From: Lates calcarifer
Lineage: Eukaryota; Chordata; Actinopteri; Centropomidae
DNA length: 64,000 nucleotides
Reading direction: 5' to 3'
Assembly (NCBI RefSeq): GCF_001640805.2
Contig: NC_066852.1
Location: forward strand, 8,230,194-8,294,193
Shown here: piece by piece, positions 12,181 through 25,542 of the stretch
How positions within the stretch are numbered: the stretch's first letter is position 1
Layout: every line of letters starts with the position of its first letter
Notes under the pieces: generated by a model
Seen by the model: the letters and a program-made list of their open reading frames with translations, nothing else
Told to the model about the DNA's origin: nothing
Database searches by the model: none
Translations under genes and position numbers: made by a program

Positions 12181-13700
12181 GGACAGAACCATTGGTGAAT
12201 TTAATTTAATTTTAAAATGGTCTGAATGGGGTGATATGATTGCTTTGGGGTAGGGACTCATAGTTTGGTGCAGCCCAAATGCCTTTTTAAAAGGTTCCAG
12301 CTATCTAATAACACAACAGCAGGTTGATTTTTACCACAATCACGACTCTAGGTTTTGCTTTGATTACTGGCAAAACCTTGGGCATGTGCTAATCTGTGTT
12401 GCCAGATGTGTGTTTACAGGGCAACTGGGCTGTTTAATTGGGTACATAAAAACTGATTCAGGTTGGGCAGTCTCCACTCAAGAAAATTTAGACTAAATTC
12501 CACACATGACACATGAGGCAAAGATAGTGAGTGAGGTGAAAGGGACAGGTGCATGCGGTTGCTCTAAAAATAAGTTGATTATTGTAGTTTGACATGTTTA
12601 TCAATATGTTGCAGCAGCAGTAGTGGCCAACCATCAAGGTAGGAAATTTTGAAACTCATAGTGCCCGATGGCCACAATTAGTGTCAGAACATCAACAAAT
12701 CACATAGAGATGATACACATATTTTTAGATTCAGAGTGACTTACTTGAATATCCATCGTAAATATATGTCCATGATACCACTCAGAAATCATCTCAGAAA
12801 AATTACTCCAGAAGTTGCCTGAGAATCATCTTATCTTGATAGTTGTCATTGCATCCAGTTGTAAAAACCAGACCTGCTAATAGCTTGTTTGGTGTTCTTA
12901 ATTTTCCAAAATTTAAAGATGACATGTATGCTGTAAAATAAGATTCAAGGTGTAGCCGTAACACACTGAAACCATGTAAAAGGTTACATCTGTTGATAAA
13001 AGTGAAAACTTTATTTATATTTAAATCTAACATTATCCAAACATGTTAAGGATTATTCAAACAAATCATTAAATAATGTGGCAATGGTGGCAAAGTATCT
13101 AGAGTGACAAAGGAATTTGAATCCACCACTGGTGCTTAGATGATTCCAGTTATTGCTAGCTGGTTTTGGTTGGTTGGTTTTGAATACACCAGCCTGGAGC
13201 CTGAATTTCTTTCTGTTGGGATGGTACACTTAACAATGTACTAGATAAGACAAAAAAACCCCTCATATTTACTGGATATTATTAAAGCTTGTAAACATGT
13301 CAGAGGGCCAAGAAACCATCTAATTATTCAGTTCAGGAGACACATGGACATAGCACATAAGGCTGTAGCTATAAATAAGAATGCAGCGTCTCAGTCAACG
13401 TTCCAGATTTAATAAGGACTGAAATGCATTGTTGGCTCCGTTCCATTTGGAGTCATATGTTATACTCCAGCAGCAGATGAGTATTACAATCTTACTAGTC
13501 TACGAGGAAATGGATGTGGATGTGTCTGCTGTCAACTGGGAGCAGCAAATGAGAGGCAGAGTCACTACTCTGAATGTCTATCTTCCATTTAAAACCTTAA
13601 GAAATGAATTGATAGTTTACCCTCAGCTTTCATCTGTGGCTCAGACGTAGAATGGCTTTACCACTAGCCATATTAATGATGTGGCTCTGTGGGTGGCAAC

Positions 13701-13890
13701 TTCAGTCTGTCTACCATTTTGGTCCAGACTGAAATATCTCAGAAACTAGTGCAGTAATTGGCAGGATATTTGATGCAAACATTCATGGTTCCCAGAGGAT
13801 CAATCTAGATGACTTTGGTGTTACCTGCTGTATGTTAACTTTGTTATTGTGAGCATGTTAGCGTGCTGACATTAGCACTTAGCAACAAGT
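13701..13890 (-). repeat. Abundant teleost interspersed repeat, copy in reverse orientation
   Basis: Contains GGTCCAGACTGAAATATCTC, CCCAGAGGATCAATCTAGAT and GTGAGCATGTTAGCGTGCTG, which read as the reverse strand of the repeat also present at 53071-53558 and, in part, at 20886-21040 and 40775-40850. Confidence 0.6.
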
Positions 13891-16800
13891 GTGAAACAAC
13901 AAAACAAAGAGATATGTAATGAGAAAAGTTGCTTGTGAAATAAGAATAACAAGAAAATATGTTGTAGTAACATGAAAATGAAAATGATGATGATCCTGTT
14001 CTAAAGTAAAAAGGATCATTGTTTTATCATGGTGGCAGCAGTACAATGCTGTAGACTCTTGTCTTGTAGTTGTTTAAGACTGATTACTATGGATGTTTAA
14101 TTGCAGTAAATTGCAGTAATTGCTTCACTTGTGTACTCAGCCAGCCGGCTGAAACTGAAAGATATGTTAGTTAAGGGAACAAAAGCGCCGATAGTGTATT
14201 ACAGGGAGATGAAGTGGACTGGCTGCTGCCTGAGCATTTCACCATGTCAGTAAATTAACTATAATTGCAGCTCATATTCACAAACTGTTTATAATGGTTC
14301 TGTTTATTTGGTCTGTTGCCTTCTCAGTGATACACTGTACATTTTGACCCAGTGTAAGAAAGTGCTCTGTAAAAAGTGTTCAGTCTAAATAGAGATGATA
14401 CAACATGAAGTTCTGAGAATCAGCAAACCAGCTTGGAGTGTCTGTTTACATCCCCGCTCTTACAGTTTCAGATGTATAAGTGCTCTTTGAAGTAGCAGAG
14501 AAGCAAAACCAGTAAATGGCAAGGTTTCTTCTCCTTCTCCGTCCTTACCTCTCCTCTATCGGTGTGAGTGTGAGGGGGATTGTTTCATGTTTTTCTTCTC
14601 TAAATTAACTACAAGGTTGTTCAGTAATTTGAACCATTCATGCTACACGTGTAATTACATTTACCACTATATAAGTAAAACTGTAAAGACTAAGATTGTT
14701 TAAGCTGTGAGCAAAGAATTTGATTGATCATGATTCTACTAAATCATTTTTTTTAATTCAAGAGGAAAATCAGGTCATCATTTTTCACAATAAATGAATA
14801 ATGTCATGAATTGTTTTTTGTTGTTGTTAGCAGTTTTTACTAAACATTTGGGTTGTAACATTTGAACTAAAGAAAAAGAACTAAATTGGACAGTAGCTGG
14901 TAGAGAACTAATAACAAAATCATTTGGTTCATTGGCCTGGAGCTAAGTGACAGAGAGCCTGAGTCTCCAGTGTAATTAAGCAGAGGTTTGAGCTGATGAC
15001 TCATCAGCCTGCATGATTTTTAGCTATGTATAAAGCTGGGTGACGGCAGTCGAGGCTGGCTGGCTGGTGGTGATTATGACCCTGGAAAGGTGTAGGCAGC
15101 AAACCTGTATTTAAAATCAACTGTTTTGCTGCACCGAGCAAAACAATACCTCTATAAACCCCTGACAAGTTTTATTCTGCTGGGAAATGAAAAGGGGCAT
15201 TGTCTGAAAGTTTGAGAGATTTTGTTGTTGTTTTTGTTTTGCTATCACAGGTAGAAGGTGGTTGTTATGTGGGTTGAAAGTGGGTGCTGCTATGGTAGAA
15301 GTGAAGGTGCTTTTGTGCAGAAGTTTCAGAGGGATGTCCCTGTAGTGCAGGGGTGATTGCAGTCAGGGAATGAACGTCTGCCGCTAACTGACAGGCATCA
15401 CTTTATATCAGGAAGCTGATCGCTCTGTGCTCCAGAGTGCTGTGTCAATTAAAGAGCAGCAGCACAGGCAGGTGGGAAAGAGGACAGCCTCATTTCTTTG
15501 CTGCAGCAGTCTGGAGATTGGCTTCATATTGCTGCAGGCACTGACTCTATTCAGCCAACTCTGTCTTTGACTGGCTCAATCACCCATACACAGGAGGCAG
15601 CTGGATAAGTGAGAGATTTCATCCATATCAATACCATGTCTTCTGATGTCTTCAAAGTGTACAGTTAAAACATGATTGAATAGGTGGAGTGCTGTGGAAT
15701 ATTGTGAGAATTATTCACTGCACTTTTAAATAATAGAGTGGAAAGGCCAACTGACAAAAATCCCCAGGAAGTGTATTCACACTCAGTCTAAATATATGTG
15801 TATCACATCTGTGTGTTCAAATTGGACACAGTTAACACTCTGAGGAGAAGTATAATTTTTTGCAACAAATCGCAACAAGTGTTAAAGTATATTAATTGCC
15901 TCCTTTCACCTCTCCCAGTATTTTTGCCTCATTTTGAAAACCTCTGCTCTGAGCTGTAAACTTTACTGCTCAAACTGTAACCCAGATGACTCCCTAGTGA
16001 CCCTTTGAGGAGGAACATCTACCACTTCTAAGCCTCCCTATATCCAGTACCCAGTACACTCTGGTTCTACTAACTTTTTAAATTAGATTTTTCTCTTTGA
16101 AGCTGGCTGTGCCATAGAAGTGCTCCAGCATCCTTGCCCTTTTGAGAAAACCTATATTGAAACTTGTCATTCTGTCAAGACCAGACATCGCAGCTAATTT
16201 TGATCATTATCACACGGGATGGTGATAATCCATGGAAATATTTATAGATGAATAATTGTAGCTGATGGGTTTTGTGAAGTTATGAGTTCTGTCACTGGAG
16301 AATAATTTCAGTTCAGGAAGAGGAAAATCCTTGAAATTGCTAATAATGATTTTTGGAGATCAGTTTGATTTGTGGGAACACATCAGCCACTGACAGAAGC
16401 ACTTGCTGGTATGGTGATGAGCTAATTTAGACCCGGCATGTCTGCTGGACATTTGATAAATTCTATAATGGACAGTGGGATGGAGAGTACATGGAGCAGG
16501 CTAATCTCCAGATGACTCTCTGACATTTGCAGCAAGAAGGAGAGACAGGGACAGAACGACACAGTTGAAGAAATTCTTCTTATCTCTATCCTTGGATAAA
16601 AAAAGGTGATTTTTAATAGTTAATTCCACTGTCCAAGTTCTGCTGTCCTCTAAGTAAGAGGGTCAGGTGGAGACGTTAGACTAACGTTTTTCTTTTTTAT
16701 CCTCCCAGGATTGAGTTTCACTTTTAAAAAAGGGGAGTAATTTATTGCCTCAGTTACTTCTGCTTCTCATTCACAAAATGCAATAAGACTGCAAACTGGG

Positions 16801-19800
16801 TTTAGGAAGAGGTTTTCAACACCATACTGTATTACTGTATGTTGCAGCTAGACTTTCAGTTTCCTCTCAAAGGCACACTGTGGCAGTATCACAAAAACTG
16901 CTTTGCTGGCTAAAAGAACATTGAGGCTCGTGGTAGTGAAACAAAGGCCAAAGCAGTTGATGAAACCTGAAATGCAACTTATGTTGTATCTGCTGAGTAA
17001 GCAAGGACACATGATAGAGGCTGAATCCATTAATGCACTCCGTATGGACTGCACTGAAATTATATCTCAAAGAAAACCATGACCTTTTTGTTTTGTTACT
17101 TATTTAAGTTGTGTCTTCAGCCCCTCGTTGCTCTGAGAGGAAAAGTCGGACTGAACTTTTAATGAGATCTGCTCACTTTAATGTAAATTGTACTCCAGGG
17201 ACAGCAGGGTTATATATTGTCTAATTGAAGTGGCTGTGTGGCAGATTTGTGGCTGTGCCAAAGACTTGTTTTGAAATGCTACAGAGACATCATGTGCAGT
17301 GCAGCTTTTGTAGAGCAGACACATTAAGGCAGGGCAGGTGTGGCTCTCATGCATGGAGTACAAAAAATTCCATGGATGCACTGCTTCATGGTTACATTAT
17401 TAGCCTTTTATGTTTTGTATGTTTTTTTTTGTGTGTGTTTTTTTTTTTTTTACATTTTTCGGCCTGTTGGGTAGATACAGTATGCTGGAGACAAGTGTCT
17501 TATGGTTATTTGAGAGGATGAAGACATCTTAAGGTTAAGATGATCGAAGATCAAAATGATCTTACAAATCTATTTGTCTCCCAAAAGCATCATAACTGAA
17601 GATGCTCTTTTTATTTGTTTTAATAGTTTTTGTTCATTTTTAAGTCTTTGTTTTTATCAGGAACATAGGTGTTCTTTGTCAAATAATGACTGATGAGTGC
17701 TATTTTAAATAATAAGAAAAGGTTTCCTATCCTCTGCTTTTCCTTTTACTCACTTACCACAGACTTTTATTCAGTAGGTCTAATGATGATGAATGAAATG
17801 ATGGCAGAATGACATTCACGCTAGACTATGTGCATATTCATGAAACTTACAGGAACTGTTGCTGTTTCATCTTAGGTTTAATATGAGCTTTAGAGTAACA
17901 TTTGCCTGGAGCAACAGCCTAAACCAATCAGAGTGCTCTGTTAACCTGAACATGAATTGTGAAGGGCAGCAAGCTGAAAGGTGTAGACTGTTTACTGCAC
18001 ATTAAGCTTTTTATACAGAACAATCCCAAGCTTAAAAAAAACTAAATTCTTTGTGTTTAGGACACTAATGCAGATTTGTTGCACCAGCTTTGTTTCATAG
18101 TAAAATTTTGCAGATTGTTTGCAATTGTTTTACATAAAATAATATCTTTGAGATCAGAGAGATGGTTAAAGATGATTTGGACTCAATAATTCCACATGAC
18201 AAGTTTAATCTTTATATGCCCTTCACTAGACTTCTACTCAGTTTTTGCAGTGAAGGAGATGTGTTGAGGTGTGCTGTGTACTGACAGGCAGGGAGTGACT
18301 CAGGCACACAAACCTGAGCCCATCTCTCCCCTGCCACTGACCCCTCTAATCACATCAGGAGCAGTCCTGTGCTAATCATTTCTCCCCCGAGAGACTGCAC
18401 ATGGCAACACACTAGAGTTAATGAGTTTGAGCAGCATGAGTGTAGCTGTGCCACAAGCAAGCTGGAGCAGACACAACTTGCTGAAGGAGAGATTCAAAAA
18501 CAGCACCATTTGATCCCAGAAGGGCAAAGCAGGGCAAACTATTCAAAGCCCTGTTCTGAGGTCGAGCGTGTATTCCTACAGATTGTCAACCCACAGCTGA
18601 ACTGTATGGCAGGATCAGCCCAGATGTCACCTTATAGACAGCGTCGCTGTCTTCTTCTGAGGTGATGCGCATGATTGTGTCTGGGTTGAAAATGGGACAG
18701 AGGTGGTTTATTTCTGTCACACTCTGTCTCTGAAGTTGCCAAGGATGTTTCTCCACCAAAGGCCAAAAATGTTCTGCGCCTTCTCGCTTTAACTTACTCT
18801 GTATCTCTCTCATACCACTCATTAGTTCAGAGGATATTGATATGAGACATTATCATCCTGTTTGTGTTATCTGCTTAACTGCAAACGACAGAGTGTCTCT
18901 TACCAGAAACTCTACATGTGAAAGTATTTTTTGCATCTGAGAGAGAGTGTTTGAAATTTCTAAATGCTTTCTGTAGAATAGAAGCATCAACCAGGCTCTT
19001 GCAGTCATTCCCCTCCTCTGCTTTAGCCCTCTCCCTTTTCCCTGAAAGAGTAGAAATCTCTCTCAACTACAGTCAAAGCCACACTCCTATTTCACTCTGT
19101 GATGCAGCTCCCAGAGCACCAGCAGAAAAGTAAGTGAAGTAAGAAACTCATTCTGAGACTAACCTCATGTCTCTTTAATAAAGTCAGCTGAATGGTGGAC
19201 TGTGCCTGGGCATGAATTTAACAAATCAGAGTAACTGTTTGTTGAAAATGTGCAAACATCTCAACTGAACTCTATCTTTATTGTAGTATTCAGTCTGGTC
19301 TCATTGTAACATAAATTGCGTGAGCAAAAATGGCAGCGCTTTGGTAAACAGCAGTGAATGAGAAATTACATGCAGCAAAACTTTTGATCCCCCATTTAAA
19401 TGTCAAATAGAGCCACCGTGAACGACTGTTTCTTCCTTCATTTCTGTTACAATACCTGAGACCTCTGTTGCTCATTTTGTATGCACCTTCCATCCAACTA
19501 CGATTAAAAAAAAAGGAAGAAAAAAGTTGAGGCTGCTTGTTTCCCGGCACCCAACAGCAATCCAACGTGCCTGGAATGAAGACTGGTGACCCTGGGAGAG
19601 CTAAACACATCCTCTGGGTGCCAAAGTGCTAAAAACAAAACACAAGCTTCCAGTGAAGGGGCAGATTATTTTGGAGGAAAGGTGTGATAGAAAGCTGGAG
19701 AAAGAAGACAGAGAGAGGAGTGCAGTCAGGTCTTACTAAAACATGTGCGCACCAAGTATATCCAGAAAACCCACCCTGACTCAGAATATTTCTCTTTTGA

Positions 19801-20885
19801 CAAAAAAGTTTGAAAGAAAGCCCAGGATGTTTTTTCAGTTTCTCTCTGCCAGTCGCAGGCAGGGTCAGGCCCCCTGTTACTGCAACCCTGCAATCATGGA
19901 TGAGGTGCAGCCACTGCTGAGATATCCAATCATCTGAGCCTTTGTGCACAACACAGGGTGACCCCATGCTATGAGAGAGGGGCGAAGGGTTAGAAAGGGA
20001 GAGGGAGTTGGCTTTTAGTGAGGAACATGGCCCCAAGGAGACCAGTCCCACCTCTTTGCTTTTCTTTCTTTAGAGTAGCAGGTGAAATGGAATCTACTTA
20101 AACAAGCCTAAAATCTTTGTATGTTTTTCCACTCTAATTGCAAAGTCAGCGCCATTAACCTATCAATAGATTTGAATTCGGCATCAAAATAAGAGGCAGC
20201 AGAAATGATAAGGCAACAAAATGGATCTAGAATTATTCCTGTATTTATTGTGAAGCTGGATTGTTGCAGTGCTTAAGACACATTCTTACCTTCCATAATG
20301 ATGTTATGTCAGTGTTATGGATGAGACACAAATCAATGCTGCCTGAATTTTCCTGTTTACAGTCAAGTGCTACAGCAAGACTGTAGTCATCCTCATCATT
20401 CAGTCATCATTTATTAGAATGATAAATTCACATATTCAATATGTAGACTCTCTTCTCTCTCTCTCTCCCAATAGCACATACAGCTCTGTCTCTGTAGTAT
20501 TTACATTATAAGGTCTATCAAGACTAAATGCACAGATGGCCATACATATGGTCTCTACTGAAAGTGCCCTGCTGTGTGCATTTACTATGTTGAAAACAGC
20601 ACTATGTTCATATAGTCAGATAGAGAAAACATACTGTCTGATGGAGCTAATCCACATCTACAGCAAACATACACAGGCAATGAAAAATTGATAGTGTAGC
20701 ATCACTGAAGTCCTCCCTCATCCATACAATTGACCATGATTGCATTGATAGTAATAAATATACACGTGTTGTAATGGTTCATCTAGTTGTTCATTTATAG
20801 CAAGAAATGCTACATGTCATGCCCAGTGATTTTTTGTTGTGATAATATTTTCACTACAATCAAATTAAAATAAGACTGAAACCAA

Positions 20886-21040
20886 CCAGCTTGGTTTAGT
20901 GTGCTAGCATACGAACATTTGGTACAGCTGAGGTTGATGGGTATGTCATGTTAGTTTTGCAGGTACATAAAGAAAATTATTGGACAAAATCTTATCTTGA
21001 CCTGATGACGGCGCTCCAGAAAGTCAGCTGAAGGAAATAC
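20886..21040 (+). repeat. Abundant teleost interspersed repeat, partial forward copy
   Basis: Contains GTGCTAGCATACGAACATTT, GCTGAGGTTGATGGGTATGT, ATTATTGGACAAAATCTTAT and GACCTGATGACGGCGCTCCA, in the order of the forward repeat. Confidence 0.6.
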
Positions 21041-24000
21041 TAATTAAAGCATATTTTCATCCACTTTTGTTTTGTGAATATTCGGAGTTGGGCATATCAA
21101 GAAAAACAGTTGGTGACACTAACTCTTTATCCAAGTGCTATTAAACAATAAAAAAGAGGATTTAATGATATGACATTAAAAGGGCAGCCAGTCAAATTTC
21201 CAGTGATGGAAAACCATGTAGAAAATGTGGGAATGTGGCATTCATGTTTGTTCCACGTATTGTGATGAGTTACGTTCTTGTCATTGCTCCATGCAGATCA
21301 GAGTTTTTTTTTAATCTGCTGCCATTTTTCATTTCTTCACTGACAAATGACATTTAAGTCACATGCTTCATGTACATTACAATTTATTGCAAAATCTTCT
21401 AAAATCTTTTTTGCAATATGTTAACTTTTTATGTGCATAAAGGTAGATGGAAACACACATAATGTCTATACCAAATGCAATGGCAATAGAGCCAATAGAT
21501 GTCAAGGAGGCAATTTACTGGTAAAGTATCCATCCAAAGAGACAAACAGGAAAAACAATCAAATATCCTAACAGAATGTAGCTCACAGGGGGCACAGGGT
21601 GTAATAAAAATGGTGTAATTTGCTTTTTGATAATGATGTATTCAGATAAAATCCCCCATGGACAAAACATGCCACCATAATCACACTGTGGTTCAAGTCC
21701 AGGCAATCCCCTCTCTTATGTCTCATTAGCCTAATGCAACATTAGATTGCTAATGAGACTAAGATTTTTTCACTGTGCGGCCATGGAGAATGTTATTCTT
21801 ATTAATTGAGTTTTAAGTGCGTGATCCATCTACTGTATGTTCCAGATGAGTCAGCCCTGCGTGGGCAACCAGAGACTGTGTAATTGAGAGATCATGATAC
21901 TTGTATGGAAGTTACAACATCCCTTCAGTATCTACTGTGGATGGGCACATTGTGCATCCACTATGATTGGCTGTTATTTTGCACTACAGGCTTGTTTTTT
22001 CTATAAGGTGTGATGTCAGCAGCAGATCAGCTGCAGAGCCATCACAGCAGAGGCTTCTACAGCAGCAGCATCAAGCAGACAGCACAGGAAACCTTGGGCA
22101 AAGGTTAAAAACAGACAACAGGAACAATCTTCTTTCACTGGGTGGAGAGAGGGCGTGAGCTAATGGCTCTTCTGTTTGTAACACCAGTCAGTGTCATTCC
22201 TCCAAAATGGAATATCAAATGGTCAAGATACATTATCTCTTTGTGATTTGAAATAATTGATAGTGACAGTTAGTGCATGTGACTAAACAACTTCACTCAG
22301 CATAATGAGTAATTAGAAGCAGTGTTTGTCGGGATGAGACAGTCATACGCCCTCACAATAATAGCAGAAGAGGTTGGTGCCACCATTAATACAGAAGCTG
22401 CAGATAACCTTCAGTCCCTGTAGAGGACTCACACACAATTAACTGTGTGCTCTGCTTCCTTATCAGTTCACTGACAAGTCTCCCTTTATGCTGTGATTTC
22501 TTTTCATTACACAATTAAATGATTTAGTTGTTTTAACTTGAAAGAGAACAGATTTTGTGCGCCGCCCCCCTCCCCCCTCTTGGGAACAAAAGGAATGACT
22601 GTGGAATGATGCATTAGTATAATGAGATGGCTGGATATTTACAGCAGTCGTTTAACACAGACTGGCACATGGCCTGCAGCTTCTGACTCCCCACATCTGG
22701 CGTTGTGGAGAATCTAATTTATGATGGGAGGGTCCCTTTTTTTGCAGATTTTTCAGCTGATATCTTCATTTTATTTAAGCTTGTTACAGCTGAATTTCAA
22801 ACAGCTTCTTATGTTGGCTTGATTGCATGTGATGAAAACCATGTCCAAGACAGGATGTCCACCACAAATGGGATTAACCACGGTCTTCCCCTCTGACTGA
22901 GAGATCCAGACCTAAGCAGACCAGTTCAAGCTTTCATAGCCGCTGGACACCTGGTCCAGTTAAAATAAAATAGATTGGATTTTTTTTTTTAAATTGTTAC
23001 TCAAAATGATTGAGTGTAACAATAACAGTAATAGTAACAATGTTGAATTTCTTATTTAAGGTCTAATATGTAACATGCATTAAAAAGTCTAAAAATGAGT
23101 GACATCACATCCCCTTTGTGCATTCATCAGCCTCGTCTGCCAGACACAGGCTTAACACCAATAAAAGATAAGTTTTGACTTATTATTACAATGCTTTTTT
23201 TTTTTCTTAAATCTTTATGACGTTACCAAACTGCATCATTTGTTTTTGGATGAGAGACCTTGTGACACACATTGTGCATTTAAAAACTTGTTAATTTTGG
23301 CAAAGTTCATTCATAAATGCAAATGGTGCAGAGTAGAGTCTTGTTTGGCTGTATTCAGGAATACGTTTGTCAGCTCTCTGAGGTGTATGAGTGGTAAAGG
23401 AGCATAGGGATGACTCTGTGATCTCACAAATTGTTATACTTTGGTTGGACTTTCTCATTTATTTTCTTTCCTATTGTTCAGTGGATGATTTGTATATTAC
23501 ACATCCCTGTTAATCTTCTCAGTCTCAACTTCACAAGTAAAAAGGCTGAGCAGAATGTCACTGGACTTTGTAAGCATATGGTATTAATAAAGCAAAATAT
23601 GGGAAAAAAGACTTTCATACATAGGTCCTTTATGTTGCTCCTGTTTACCTGAATGCCATTTTAAAGTCCCTTTTGATAAATGGGAGCTTTTCTCCCCAGA
23701 ATCTCCTACAGATGAGTGTGTGCAGATGAGAGATCGCTGTCATGGAATATCAAGTGCTGATTTACTGTATAATAGATTCAGCGATAATACCTCCTGCTGT
23801 CCTGCCACCTGTTCTGTCAGCCGAGAGCCGTGTCGCTGCGCACAGATCCACGGCTCGTTTACCAGCACACAGTTACTTCAAAAACAAGCACATCCCCATT
23901 AACCAGTCAAAGACTCTCAGAACCAGCTCAAATGGAGAGAACCGCCTGCTCGCATGGCTCAAGCTGCTCACACGCTCACAGTGATAAGATGAGATAAGCC

Positions 24001-25246
24001 GGGAGAAGATGTAAATGTGGTTGTGGAGCTTTGCTCATCCTGCCTCAGTATCATCCTGTCTCCATATGTGACAGTGATGAAGTGCCTCAGCTGGGCTTCT
24101 TTGGCTCCGCACTGAAAAATGAAGCTATTAGCTGTAGAGGGAGAGGAGCTGAGATGCTTGGTGGCTGAGGCTCATGGGCATGTGAAGGCCTTCTAGCTCT
24201 TCCCGCATGTTCCACACTGGCCTTAACAGGACAATCCATCTTAATCAGAGCCCAGTCCATGCAACACTTGTACCAGACGACTTTTTATTCACCAAAATGA
24301 CAACCTCATTATTTCACAAGTAAATGAGCCAGAAACAGAAAGGTCGAAAAAGTCAAGAACAAAGAACGCTTTCATGGTTGATACAGTAAAATCAGTCAAG
24401 TTTCATCAAAGACAAATCAATGCTTTCCACATTTTCCACTGTCACCTGTTTTGTTGCTTCAGACTTTCTTGCATTTTCAAGCTGTTATATGTCTTCCACT
24501 CCCATCCTCCTTTCCTTGTCATGATGTACAGTACATATGATATATGACCCTGGTTTACAGCCTTAGTTGGGTCCAGGAGACCAGAGAGAGTTTTACAGAG
24601 GAATATACCCCCCTACCCCCCCAACCTGCCTCTAGGCACTGCTGTGTTGTTGATTCATGGAGCAGAAGTTGCTGTTAGTGCTGTTGCTGGTAATACATGT
24701 CTACATGTACTCAAGAACCAAAGTGTGTCAGTGTGTACAGTATGTTGATGTGTGTGACTGTTTGCCCAGTTCAGGCAGAAACATTGCAGCCTGTCCAGAG
24801 ATATTACCACAAACAGCTCACCTTCCAGTGTGTGTTGTCCTGTCTCTGAATGTTTGTGGCTTGCTGTGTATCTGAATAGAGTGTTGTTCAAATTTGGGTG
24901 TGTACACGTGGAAAATTTGCAATCAGCTGACAGCTCTGTGGCTTTCAAATGGAGTTTTGGGAACCATAAAGGGACCTTCATGGGGCTCAACATGGCAGAA
25001 ATGAAGAATATTCTACATTCACTTTTTATTTTATTAAATGTGTGCCATGTGTATAACAATTACTCACTCTCAATACCGTGAACAGTGCAGTAATAAATCA
25101 ACGAATACCTAAATCCTCCCAAATGGGTGTTCTTGGCAAGATTGGATGTTAAATTATTAACATGAAATGAGACTGACTGACAATTTTTGTCTTCTCAGCT
25201 GATCTTTTTCTCTCCATCACCTGTGTCTTCACAGAGTTCAGTAATC

Positions 25247-25542
25247 ATGTACGATGCAGCGAGGGTGCCGTCTCCTAAAGATGGTGCAAATGGGGTGGCC
25301 CAGCCGGTCGTCCCTGGAGCAGGAGCGGGAACAGCTGCAGGATCAGGAGCACCCACACCGACTACAGTCATACAAGCTAAAACTGAGGAGGGACAGCCAG
25401 GTACGGAGGAGGAGGAGGAGGAGGAGCCCAAAGCAGAGCCTGTCCTGGTGAAGAAGCCACACAGAGAGATTCTGGACCATGAGAGGAAAAGGAGGGTAGA
25501 GCTCAAATGTATGGAGCTCCAGGAGATGATGGAGGAGCAGGG
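25247..25542 (+). CDS. srrm3: srrm3 coding exon 1 (N-terminus, first part of cwf21 region)
   Basis: Encodes residues 1-98 and two bases of codon 99. The reading starts MYDAARVPSPKDGANG, passes a Gly/Ala-rich stretch and seven GAG codons (25406-25426), then reaches HREILDHERKRRVELKCM, the conserved start of the cwf21 region. Donor GG|GTAAGT at 25543. The acceptor is probably AG at 25233-25234, and AGT TCA GTA ATC directly upstream of this ATG is in frame. The true initiator could therefore lie in an upstream exon ending in ATG, giving an MSS... start as I recall for mammalian SRRM3. The ATG at 25247 is the first in the exon and is used as default. Confidence 0.85.

Larger units (their letters stand above)
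1..25234. other. Non-coding sequence left of the first recognised srrm3 coding exon
   Basis: No gene could be supported here. No open frame combines length, a family motif and sensible splice sites. It is either 5' flank or an intron after an unlocated 5' UTR exon. Recognisable contents, listed separately, are a repeat nest (182-760), a palindromic element (4060-4670), microsatellites, a TATA-like site (7403), a LINE remnant (11892-12180) and teleost repeat copies (13701-13890, 20886-21040). In the remaining stretches (916-4059, 4671-7395, 7440-8430, 8490-10260, 10306-11890, 12181-13700, 13891-20885, 21041-25234) I see nothing identifiable. Confidence 0.6.
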
